Source: Promerops cafer (lineage: Eukaryota > Chordata > Aves > Passeriformes > Nectariniidae). Taken from it: DNA of 64,000 nucleotides. A model generated the notes under the pieces. The model had not been told where the DNA came from, made no database searches, and saw only the letters and a program-made list of their open reading frames with translations. Shown here one piece after another: positions 23,358 through 35,273 of the stretch (its first letter is position 1; every line of letters begins with the position of its first letter). The stretch is from contig VZSE01009352.1 in the NCBI GenBank assembly GCA_013398275.1, positions 48,649 through 112,648 on the forward strand, in the 5' to 3' direction. A program made the position numbers and the translations under genes.

Positions 23358-26300
23358 TACACAAAGCATTTAGGAGCACTGAACTTGTTTATTAATGCTA
23401 TGAGGATGCACTGATTACTTCAGGGCAGATCTGATGGACTGAAGCACCTTTGTCTGTTGAGAATACCAAAGCACTGAGAGTATCATTTTTTTCAGAATGT
23501 CCTTGGCACTGTCTGTTTGAGCGGTGATAAATAAATGAGTCCAGATAATTTTCCATCAAGATAGGTCAAAGCCTTATATCATGTAGCTGAAGAGATACTG
23601 CCAACCTGAGTATAGATTGTAGAAATACAGCTGAGCTGGTTGGGTTCAGCTTGAGGCACAGCTGAATCTTATCCAACTGCTCCATTCTGGAGGCAACTCT
23701 CTCCCAGCACTCTAATATTGCAATTATAATAATCAGATGTAGTGAAGATTAAGTTTCACTGAGTGTTTTCTGCATATAATTGTCACTTTACTTTGTATCA
23801 GTGGTTGAAATTGGACTGTGCTGCACTTATATTTCACTAAATGCTTGTTCATTCAAATCAGGAAAACAGCTAGAGAGCACTGTGACTTTCTGCCTAACCA
23901 CACACAAGTTTCTATCCAACAGAAACCATAACACAGTAAGAGGTATGGCCAGGAGGCAAATTTGCAATGCGGGGGATCCTGCGGTGTAGGGGCAGCCATA
24001 ATTACCTGTCTGTAGGCTGAAAAGGAGTGGGAAGATATTTATATATCCATATAAAAATCTATATACTTCTATATCTATATATAAGAATTAATAAAACAGT
24101 TGAACTGAGGTTATATTTCTAAAATATGATCATGTTGTCTAGCAATTTTATAATGGAGACAGGTCGTAGTGAATCAACCATGTATATTTAGATTTTCACT
24201 TAGAATTCAAGCCTCAAGAGTAGAGACTAAAATCCATTGTTTCCTGAGATCAATGCACTGAAGGGGCCACAATACTTATATGCTTGATGAGGAATCCAAA
24301 CAACCTAAAAGAACTTGGAAATTGTATTTCTGCCCAGTACAAGAGAATATCTGTCAGACTGATGAGGAAATATGGTTGCAGCTTTCTTCATGTTGCATGT
24401 TGCTTAACATGGATACCTGTTCAGTCACAAGGGCTGATAAATTTGAGGTTTTTCATTTTAAGACAGCAAATATCTCATGGCAAGTAGTGCAGCTTCAGTC
24501 TTTTCAGCTGTTTTCTTAGTGTTGTAAAACCAATTAATTTTTTTCCACATGTGTAATAGTTAACCAATCCATGTGAGTAAGTCTATGTCCCAATAGACAA
24601 TATGGTTCAAAAGCCTTTCAGGGAATTGCACAAAGTTTTTAAAATGAGATCTCCCTGAGTATTTGGGAGTAAATCTTTAATGAGAACTTTAATGAGGGTT
24701 GCTCTCACCCAGATTTAGGAAAATGTGTAATGTCGTATAATACTGGCAAGAACTATTACTTCATCAATATCTTTTACAGTTTTTATATGTGGATTCACTG
24801 AAGAAACTTCTGTGTAATTCATAGGAATAAACTGCAAATGGCCTGAGAATGACTGGAAAAAGACATGAGAGTGTCTATAATTACAAAGTCTCTGTGGTAG
24901 CTTTTGCCTTCACAGAAAAGTAATTAAAAGTTCTTAAAGGATGAAAGTAAGTCGAGAAAAACTGTGTGCATTGCAGGCTGCAATTTCAGAATCTTGAGAG
25001 GGTGTTATTAAAGTCTCTAACATGAGAAATTCAGTAATAGCTGCAGACTGTGGTATAACTTTCATTCTCAGACATTAGAAAAAAATTGTTCCTGATGAAT
25101 TTAAGATGGTTTTATCTTGGTGCAGTCTGCATTGTATTTTTCAAGCTTTCCATTGTAATCTGCAGCATTGTCAAATTCGGTAAGTAATGTTATGACGATG
25201 ATAGTGGGGTTTATATACTAACATTAAATCAAACATTAAAAAACAATGGAGCAGTGTATTATGGCTGTAATGTTTTCAATAATGAATGCATAAGCAAGAA
25301 CAGAATTAGTCTGCCTTTTAAAGACTCATTAGATTTTTTTTTTTTTGCCTTTAAACATCACTTACATGTGCAAAATTCTCTTTCCAAAACTCTGTTGTGT
25401 AACATATTTGACATGTTATCAGGTTTCTTGAGACAGAAAATCCAACAAAATACTGCAATTTTCTTTTCTTCAGGAGGTATAGTGCATTAATTGGTTTTGT
25501 CCCTAAGAAAACAAATTAAAGGTTATCTTTTATTGTTTCAATAAACAACTCACACATCATTTACAGTGTGTCATGAGTGAAAAAATAAAAGGGGAATCTT
25601 CCCAAAAGATATTATATAATCCAAAGTGATTAACAGTGTGCTCGTCAGTATGTTTGAACCTGGCTCTTTTTCTTGGAGTAAACAGTATTTGATTTACCGA
25701 AGAGATGATATACAGATTTGAATTTCTGTTTATATTTCCATCTTGCTTAAAAAAGAAATCCAGATGCTGCTGTCTGTAGAGCACAATCATTAGATGCTAT
25801 TTTTTACCTTAAAATCCATTGAGGCACCAGAGTTATGTCCTGAAGACAGTCTCACAAACTTTAGTGAACCTCAGTCAGGAAAGGTTTTAAGTGAATGCCT
25901 AAAGGGTTTCCTGAAAAGTGATTATTTTCTCAGTTGAGACAAAGGTATTTTGCAATCACTTTCTAGACAATCCTTGTGATATTTTGATGCAGTAAGTGCT
26001 AATATTATCAGAACGTTATAGTTAATGAAACTGTGGCGGACTTAGTGTGAGTTGAAACCAGATTTTCAAATTGCACTGTTTCTATAAAGTGCTTAACATA
26101 AATTATTTGCTTTTCAAAACATCTCATGTTTTTTGATATCACTTGTTCATACAGTGAGAGTAAAAGGCAACGTTGAAGTAGTGGTCCTAAATCATCAGAC
26201 TCTGGTGCTAAAAGGAAGTTGATTCATAGCACATTCAGTGAGGAACATTGCTTGCAAAAGACAGTTTAGAAGAAACTAAGGCCTTTTTCTCCTGGATAGT

Positions 26301-29300
26301 GTAGGAAGTGCCAGTGACCCATTCCAAGGAAGCAGTGTGGATGAGATTGCCCCAGATTTTTGCATTCTCTGCCCTCCAGTACTACCCTAGAATGCTTTGA
26401 ACCTTCAGATGTCATTTCCTGTCCTACTACCAATGTGTTATTTATGCAACACAGTCACATCTTCCTGTTTTTCAGAAAAAAAGTCTAGCTGGCTGCAGCA
26501 CAGTCCTCAAACTATTTAAAACACTCGAACTGAGAATAACACCCAGTCTCCCTCTGCCTCATCCAGTTTTGTCCTGTGGCAACCAAAGTGCAGTTCAGAG
26601 CCGGGAGACCCAAAGCTGAAACCTGTGAGGTCTTGACACAGCCAACGTGATGTGGATGGGGCAAGCCATGAGGAGAGTGGACACAGAACTGTGTAACCCC
26701 TCTTGACCAGGGACCCCACGTGGGGCATATTCAGCAGCATATCTGTAGCTTTAGTAAACATTTGTGTTGGAGGTGATTCAATACACTTTCTTTCTGATTC
26801 AGGACAAAACCAGAACGTATTGCATTTAAGTATTTAAGTATGCTGAATTTGTTGTGGAATTAAGGAAATTTATTGTGAAATTTTGAGGAATTTTCTGCTT
26901 GATCTGATAAACTATTTTGGCAATAAGCATATTTTTCTTTTTTATCCATTTATCAGGATATATTTTAGGGGGAACTTAGTTTATTGGGAAGTTGTTCACA
27001 TAAGAACACAAGTCTGTCAGATACAACTGTCTCTGCTATCAGTGCAGCAGCAGAAGGTCCTTCCTTGTCTGGAAAAGTCACCAAAACACTGACTCCCTAT
27101 GCTCAGCAGCCAATCCTACCATGGCTTTTGTATGCACTTCTATTCCTTGATAGCAAACTAATATGTTACTGCAAATTACTGAGGACCAAATTAGAATTAA
27201 TGATGGAAGAAAACTCATTAAGGATAACATGTTAATGAACCCGTACCTTCTATAGTAATAAAATCATTAAACATTTTATCTCATATTAATGGTGCTTTAC
27301 ATTTTGAATAAATATAAGCTAGCAAGTTCTTGAAATATTTGGGAGAAGTAGTTAAATAAATATAATGTACTTCTAAAGTATATTTTTTTAATAAAATGAA
27401 AAATTTTTATCCAGGTGATCGTAACCACTCAACAGTATAACAGGGGATGTCTACTGAATTTTAGCAATAGTCAGTGTTTTTCTTTAATTTTTTCCCCAGT
27501 TTATTATTTCTATGCAATGAGCACATTCACATTTTCTTGCATGAATCCATTGTCAATTAAGTGCATATCTTGTCATTCGTACAGAAAATGTTAGTGCTTT
27601 TCACAGGAAATTTGACATACTTCAGACTGATTATTTTTTGGAAGAAAAAGAAGTCTTTTTCTTGCACTAAGTAAATGATGTGAAGTGTCTACTGCATTGC
27701 ATGAACTGAATATCAAGTATCTTATTTATACAGTGTTATTTATACAGTAACAGCTGATTATGGAAAATATATTCTGAAGGTTTTTTCCAGAACATTTATT
27801 GCTATCACACTTATTTATTAACTTTGCTGGTTTAGATAATGACCATTTACAAGAATTCATTGTAAATAAAATAAAAATAAATACAGAAATATTTCAGCTT
27901 CTGCGTACTAAAATGAAATTTTTAGTCTTTCTTCTTTCTTCTTCTTTTTCATCACTATTAGTTCTTAATCTGTCTAATTTAATGTAAATTTATGGGGAAA
28001 AAATCACAGAGATTTTAAAGACCATTGCATTACATCCTCAGAGAGGGCTAATAGTAATTTTCCTATAACACATATTCACTAGTGGTTGGATTTCCACACC
28101 ATATATTCTATGAAAGTGAAATAAATAGAGTCCAAGATCTTACTCATTCATAAAACCATGAAATAAAACCCTGTGACAGACAGACAGAATATAATATTCT
28201 AAAAGACAGAACCTGAGGGCTAGAATTTACAGAGAAATATGGCCATCAATGAAAGTCCCATTTCAGTCAAAAGGAAGGGACTGTTTCAACTCAAAGGTGA
28301 CATCAGTAATGGGTTAAACCTTAGTACAGTGTTTCTTTAGAGTGAATATAAATCCTTTTCATTTTAANTCAGTGTTTCTTTAGAGTATATAAATCTTTAG
28401 ATTTATATAAATCTTTAAATTTCTTTAGAGAATATAAATCCTTTTCATTTTAAGAATTATATCATGTTGGCACTTACACATATTTCTTATTTGTTAATGT
28501 GAAATAGCTTTCCTGCCAGTATATGAATTAGACGCATTTCTTCTTTTTTGATGTGCAATAGCTTTCCTTTCAACATATGAGTAAGTGTATACAGTTCCAA
28601 AATTTGTTTTAAATCTTGATGCATTTGGGGTTAGAGAGCAGCCAGTCTTCAGGCCAATCTCTTCAGTACTTTCCATGATACAAACATCTAGTGAGAAAAA
28701 AATTGAAAAAAAAAATCAACATTTAGTGCTAAATGCTGAGCATTTTACTGCACAATGACTATCATCACTGTATAATAACATCTGACAAATAGGCTATTAC
28801 CATCAGAGGGGAGGCTTTTAAATCAGGCCTTAACTACTTTTATTAAAGGCTTGGAAGGTAATCACTGAAATTATATTTTTTTTTTGTGTGTTTATGCTTC
28901 TGTCTAGAGTCTTTAGAGATTTGCCAGTTACAATCTATCTACTACCTGTTGTGAAACACTGGTAAGGAGATAATACAAGCAATTAGAAAAGCATTGCTCA
29001 CTCCTGAAGTGTTATTACCTTAAATTAAGGTTTCCAAAGGGAGTACACAATAGTGTTTCAGTGACATTTTTTGTTCTTATATTTTCCCAAAGATACCTTT
29101 TGTTTCTTACATATTCTGTTTAATCAGTAACTCACAGGTGGCTGCAGAATAGTGCCAATGCATTAAATATACTCCTTTAGGAGTAAGTAACATTAAATCT
29201 CAAATCCACAAAAAATAAGGTCAGTCTTTGATTCCTTTATACATTATGTCAAAACAAAGTAACTCAAAACCCCTTCTTGGTTAGTTTTAATCTTATTTGT

Positions 29301-30611
29301 CTTAAATATTTCTAAATCTGTAATCTCTAGACATGCCACAAGGTTACACAAGTAACAGTGAGAATTACAGATGTGTATCTTAGCATATTGATGTAAACTC
29401 ACATATCTCCCACTCACCATGCTGTGCTGCATCTATTTTCCCAACTTGGGATCCTCTGTGATGGTCCCAGCTGGTCACCCCAGTCTGTGACTCACTGAAA
29501 GCTTCTCATATGGGGAGACAAAACACGGGGTCTCATACGGTGGGGTCATGACGTGAAGCTCATCACTTTGCCCTCATATCTGCCAAGGGCTATTCTGCTG
29601 TTTTGCCTCTTTTCTCTGCCAATATAAAGCAATCCTGAACTTTTCCAGACTGTTGCTAGTCTCTGAAAAGTAGGAAGGGATCTACAAAGTGCTTATTAGA
29701 AACAATAATGAAATATGTTAAAAAAACTTCATCACTCTCCTACACATAGTACCAGTACCCTTCTTGTTGGGTGAATGTCCAGGCCTGCTGGGCAGGTTGA
29801 TCAGTGGATTCCTGCCCTGTTTTCAGAAGGTCTACACTATGAAGTACCTCTACCTTGGACAGTAAGCTCTGGAGCCAAAGCTGGTAGAAATTAGTTCTTC
29901 TGTCCACATGCCCAAGGGTGTTCCTCACAGAAAGGCTGGACATATCCACATTGTATAAGATTTCCTCTCGCATCTCCCCTGAGCCTGAAGTACAGAATTT
30001 AGGACTAAAAAAAACACTTTTTATGTGTGTGTTATTTGTTTTGTTTTGAACTCAGAATTAGCACAGCTCACTAGAATGGTTTACTTTTTAACGTGAAAAT
30101 GAAGGTACGTGATGGCATTTGGGGACATAAAGCTTTGCTGGCATGTTGTTGCAAGACCATGTCAGAGGACAGTAAAAGTTGTCTTCTGCAGTATTCTATC
30201 CATATCAATTAATACAAAAAAGGAGACCAAGGTTCAAGGATAAATTTGATTGCAAAGTTTTGTCACAGTGTAGATGTACCCTTCAATTGTTTTTTAATAG
30301 GTCTATATCTAAGTAGATTATGGCTCTGGAAAGCTAAGGAATTGGGTTCACAAAGGTAGCAAATGCTTCATGTATTTTTCTTGTCTCTCTCTTTCCACAG
30401 TCTGCAAAAAACATTTGCAAAGTATATAATGTAACTTCTTTTATTCTACTAAAAGGATAGGTGATTTTTACACAAAGATATTGAGAAATTCTGTTCAAAA
30501 ATGAGAATTTTTGGGGGTTTATCAGTAACTCCTATCTCTTGGAACTTGAGCTGGAGAAAAAGTGAGTACTGCTTATACTCAGCCCTACAGAACATATAGA
30601 ATAACTGCATC
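23358..30611. other. Long unique AT-rich stretch, no gene seen
   Basis: About 7.2 kb without a recognised transposon or coding region. Minor items: a TATA-rich patch at 24038-24082, a 13-base T run near 25336, and a run of small direct repeats around the N at 28368 (listed separately). GC-richer islands lie at about 26510-26740 and 29430-29650. The second ends with a TATA-like AATATAAAG at about 29623, but no polyadenylation signal or LTR terminus could be matched to it. All frames are under 85 codons. Confidence 0.5.
28328..28463. repeat. Local direct repeats around a single N
   Basis: The phrase AGTGTTTCTTTAGAG occurs before and after the N at 28368. ATATAAATCCTTTTCATTTTAA occurs at about 28346 and again at about 28432. 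The intervening part repeats ATAAATCTTTA units. It is either a genuine short tandem array whose copy number the assembler could not settle, or a partly duplicated contig end. Confidence 0.8.
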
Positions 30612-30850
30612 ATAAAATAATTTTGTTCAGAAGGGATTTATAGGGTTGTCTAGCTTAAACTCCCCTGCCTTTGACAGGGACACCTTCCAGTAGACCAGAT
30701 TTCTCAGACATCTATCCAGTCTGGCCTTGAACTGTTCCAGGGATAGGACGTCAACAACTTGTGTGGCCAACCTGTACCAGTACTCACCTCACAGTAAAGA
30801 ATTTCTTCTTAAGGTACCATTTAAATCTAACCTTTTTCACCTCAAAACCA
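30612..30850 (-). mobile_element. CR1 LINE 3' fragment
   Basis: Reverse-oriented, moderately diverged CR1 3' end. It shows ATAAAATAATTTTGTTCAGA (worn tail), CCCCTGCCTTTGACAGGGAC, CCAGTAGACCAGATTTCTCA, CAGTCTGGCCTTGAACTGTTCC, and CTCACAGTAAAGAATTTCTTC. The order is identical to the copy at 46.4 kb, so both belong to one subfamily. It is cut at about 30850. The plus frame 30727-30987 is antisense to the element in its first half. Confidence 0.92.
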
Positions 30851-33420
30851 AACATACTATACTCAGAATGAGATGCAGGGAAAAAAGAAAGAATAAAAAA
30901 GTAACAGCAACAGGAATTGTGTATATTCAGACCACTTTTGGGTTTATTTTTTCTGATTGTGTTTTGTTTTATGTACTACTTTCCTAGCAACTTGTCTTAT
31001 AACTTGTCTTACAGTTTAAAGCAACACTATTTATCATTTTTTCAGGCAAGTAAAAATGTACTTCTTGGTTTCCCCTTAATGTGTTTATTTTTTAAGAAAC
31101 TGCTGTTTTTACACATGGTATTGTGGCTCAATTACAACAAAAAACAACATTCATGCCAGAAAAGTGAAAGGTTTTTTTAGCTTTTAAAGGGTATAAATTT
31201 TTTTTCAAAATCAGGTGTCATGGTCAGTTGAAGTCAAATCTTTCAAGCACATTTTTTCATCTGTTTTGATAAGATGAATATGGGAAAGTTCATGGCCACC
31301 AGAAGCTGTAAAATGAAGCACAAACCTATATGATATATCATAAAAATTGTATGTCTTTACTTGTACTGTTGTACAGTTTTCTTTGAAAAATTGAACATTA
31401 TTTATTCAAATTAATAGACACATTAAGTCTGATGGAAAATAGAAGCAACAGCTGCTTTGCAGTCAATTAAAACACTTTGCATGGTGAGGGTACAAGTGGC
31501 ACTTATTCCCTTAGAGCCACTTGCTTTATTGATATACTCAGTGCCTGAGTGGGTAAACCAGCAAGGAAATTTAATGTCTAGGGATTATTTCATACTGGTT
31601 GCTACCCTTGTAGAGATGATAGCTCCTTAAGCAAGCCTATGGGTGATACTTGTCACATTAATCTCCTGCCAAATCTATTTCTCAACCTATGCAGTTGAAA
31701 TATACACGAGTTCAGTTGATGAGAACTGCAGGAGAATAAATCATGAAGAGGCTCAGTTAGTAAGGGGCTGAAAGAAACTTGCCATTTGGTCTGTACATAT
31801 GTACATATATAGAAAACCTCTTTGCAGTCATGCAGGTCTTAACTGGAACTTTGACATCATAAACTCGGGTCAACTTCACCAGGTGCTTTAGGATGGGGAG
31901 TTTTGTCTAAATCATCCTTTGCTTTTTATTTATTTCCCTTTATCACCAAAAGGAGAAGCTTCAAGGGTATAGCTTGGCATTGGTTAAAAAAAAAGGTACA
32001 TTTTTATATATGCACATTTGGAAGCAAATTGTGGAACTGATGGAATAAAGAGTCTTATATTTCATCTATGTTTTGAAAGTGAATTAAAGAAATGTCAAGT
32101 AACAGTGGACACTTAAGCTAGAATTCTGCAGCTGTCAATAAATCAGAGACACTAGCCAGTGACAGTCCCAGTGTACTATCTAGTAAGCAGAAATTTAATT
32201 AATTATATCAGTATGTTTGTGTAAAAAATGAGATTATAGTCAACATTTGATTTTTTTCTAAAAAGAGGAAGCAGAACACTGATTAGAGAAAGTCATAGAT
32301 TTAATATGTCCATGCATTAACTTACAACTGAATTTTTAAATACTACACAGGCTGTTAGCTAAGCAATTTCTATTAGAGAAGGCAAATGAAAGCTTATTTC
32401 CTACCTTCAAATTGTGGGTGTAAAAATGCTTTTTGAAATACACCTACAAATGTGGTGAATACATTACAGTACTGACCTACTGGTTTGGAACTCCAAGAGA
32501 GAGAAAATGTTTCAAATAAATGGTCAGAGGCGGGAATAACTGCTAAAGTAATTCTGTTCACTTTGTAAAGCAATGACCCAGAGGAAGAGATGTGCAGTAG
32601 AGATAAAATTTCCTGATACTAAAAACTAGAGAAGCCATTGACAGAAAAAGTATAGTACAAAATTACTCCGATGAACTGATTGCCTGGACTGAAAAATACA
32701 ATTAATTATTGAGAAATTTTCCTGTAGCTGGAGAAAATTTCATACTAAAAACAAGAAAAGAGAACATAATCTAAATGACTGAACACAACAGAATTCTGAG
32801 AAGTGTCTGAGAACAATGGCTAAAAAATAAACAAACATTTTAATTGTTTTCTTTCCTATACAGAATCATGGTGTTCAAAGTGTCGTGTGATGTACTGAGA
32901 ACAAACTCCATGAACTTGACTGGTGCCTTGGGTATCTCATCTGGCAGTTGGCTTCTCTGTTCTGCACCAGCTCTGTGCCTTGTCAGGATTTACTCACTGT
33001 ACTTGGTTTCTCAATTGGGTGTCTGGGGTGCCAGTGACTCTTAAATCTAGTGGACATCAGTGTATTGCACTCTGATATACCCTCTCTTGGTGCTCCTTCC
33101 ATTTTTTCCACAACGGTTGCTAAATTCCATCCTTCACACATGATAATTTTGTTATTTCTATTCCAATTCTTTACATTGTTGAGTTGCTGTTGATGATACA
33201 ACCTCATAGCACAAAGGGAAATGGAACAGAGGGACATCCTTAGTCCAAGAAAATCCCTTAATGGTCACAAAAAATGGGCTCTAAAGCAGGCTTCAAAGAA
33301 GAGTGGGCAACAGAGGAGGATATCTTTCTAGTGGAGCCCAGAGCTAGCCAGAAGGGTGTTCCACCATATCAGAAGAACAAATGTTCGGCACTTTTGATTT
33401 TGAGCTGTGTCTAGATGCTC
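30851..33420. other. Unique AT-rich sequence, nothing recognised
   Basis: About 2.6 kb of AT-rich sequence. No repeat or gene recognised. A 14-base palindrome (TGTACATATGTACA) lies at 31792-31805. Frames at 30917-31180 and 32844-33237 show no known motif. Confidence 0.5.
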
Positions 33421-33640
33421 GTGGGATCACAAGGTAATTCAGGCTGGGAGGGACCTCAGGATAATATCCATCCTCTTGCTGAAAGCATGGTGAGTATCAA
33501 GGTTGGACTAGATTGCTGAGGTCTGATCTAGCCTTCAAAGTATCCAAGGAGAGAGATCACAGAGTGTCATTGGGCAAAATCTGTCAAGGCTTTATTTTCT
33601 TTGTGAGAAGGTTATTCCTAACCTGGATATTGCTTGCTGA
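33421..33640 (-). mobile_element. Old CR1 LINE 3' fragment
   Basis: Reverse-oriented and diverged. It shows GATCACAAGGTAATTCAGG, GGGAGGGACCTCAGGATAAT, a CTCTTGCTGAAAGCATGGTGAG block, CAAAGTATCCAAGGAGAGAG, then TTGGGCAAAATCTGTC and GAGAAGGTTATTCCTAACCTG. Each block corresponds in order to the 3' end of an older bird CR1 subfamily (tail, target phrase, and complement of the reverse transcriptase C-terminus). The middle is partly scrambled by small deletions. The right end is approximate. Confidence 0.78.
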
Positions 33641-34647
33641 GTTTTGTAGAAGCAAGTTTCAGATTTTTCTGATTATGGCTTCATTCAGAAACAGATGACC
33701 ATATAAAGCAGCAGAGAGATTTCTGTGAGTGATGCAAATCACTTTCACAGGGAGTTCATGAGGCTCTGATCACACTGCAGTAAATTCTTGCTCCTATGAA
33801 AAATTCTAGTCATGTCAGTGGAGCTGTTGCATGGACATTTTAGGTAGGCAGCAGGATCTCAATATTAAGCCCATAAAAATAACCTGAATTAAATTTCATT
33901 AACTCAACATGCAAATGTTAGCTCTATTAGGGAAAACATAAGAGTAACTGTGATTCAGGGAAAAGTAATAGAGTTAGCTTTTCAGCTCATGTTGAGGTAG
34001 ATCTCAGGACTGCATGATGCTATTCCAAGCTAAATCCTCAGAGGAATTGCTCTGCTTAAGAGAAAGCAGATCCTAAAGGCAAACAAAACCATAATCTGAC
34101 ATTGGATTCAAACTGATAAAAGGGGTAAGAGGATCTGTTTCACGGATATGGCTGCATTAAATGATGCAGAAATTTACATGTTATTGTACGTCAGTGCCAG
34201 GAATAGTCACACTAAATAGTGCCATTAACACCGGCAGAATGTTACATCTGTTTTCATAATTAGAGACCATGTGGTTAATTTTACCTTCCTACTTTCACAG
34301 AACAGTGAGCCTGAGTAATTTTGTGAGTTACATGAATTAATAACATGTAAAAAGCCAATAATACCTGTGGTTGATGAGCTGCAAATTCACACATGCCTGT
34401 CATTATATGCCAGGCAGCCCAGCTCCCAAGTCACTGTTTCATAGCTTTCTGTGTAGGAAGGGATTTGTCTGTCTTTAGATTCCAAGAATGAAACATCTGT
34501 GCCTGGGGCACTCACACAAGAAACATCTTCAAAAGGTGAGTCATTGTAAGATTTGTACTTTAATAACCATCTCTGGGGGAGATGAGTTTACTTTTACCAG
34601 TGCCTGTCTATTATTGTTTGTTATAGGAGAAAGAATTTTACCTTTTT

Positions 34648-34680
34648 CTAATCCATAATTAGACATCTAATTTGGATTAG
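34648..34680. repeat. Near-palindromic 33-bp segment
   Basis: CTAATCC and GGATTAG form the outer arms. AATTAGA and TCTAATT form inner arms around a CA centre. The whole could fold as a nested hairpin. It may also be read as two inverted homeodomain-type CTAATC sites. Confidence 0.75.
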
Positions 34681-35233
34681 GAAAGATAATTTCTACCATT
34701 TTTTTTTAATCATTGCATTTTTACTTTACTGCATTTCATGTAACCATTTCTAGCTTTTCAAAGGTGATCTGCATTTCTTGTCCTGACATACAAGTGGTCT
34801 TGCCAAGTGATTCAGATCTGTTTCTTTATAGAAATTGATAGATTTAACACAAGATAACCAGGATGCTGAAGGGAACACAGAAATATGGAACCCTAAGAAG
34901 AAAAAAAATGAGTATATAACAAATTATAGGTAATGGTATTAAGATCCTTGAAGAAATTGCTTAAGCCCTGTGCATAGCTAGGCCAGGGAATCTATATTAT
35001 TACTGTTCTGCAAAAGAAACCACAAAAACTGTTTTATTCTGCTGCTAACATATTACTACCCACTACCAAATGTTGTAAACAAATATAAAGAACAGATAAG
35101 AAACAAAGCTGAATTTCAACTGAAGTGTAGCAAAAGTGATGCTCTTTACTGATGCTTTCCAGTTTCACTTCCTTGTGTTTGTTTTTTAAAAAATATGAGG
35201 AAGTCCAGTTTATGATTTTTAAGGTTTGGGGAT

Positions 35234-35234
35234 N

Positions 35235-35272
<38 letters not shown>
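35234..35272. repeat. Poly-T tract preceded by a single N
   Basis: One N at 35234 followed by 38 T bases. On the minus strand this reads as a poly-A run and produces a poly-lysine stretch in a 102-codon frame, which is meaningless. No retroposed gene body was recognised on either side. Confidence 0.92.

Positions 35273-35273
<1 letters not shown>

Noticed and set aside
29430..29660. GC-richer segment ending in AATATAAAG, considered as an LTR
   Set aside because: No terminal TG/CA pair, no polyadenylation signal at a suitable distance and no remembered family match.
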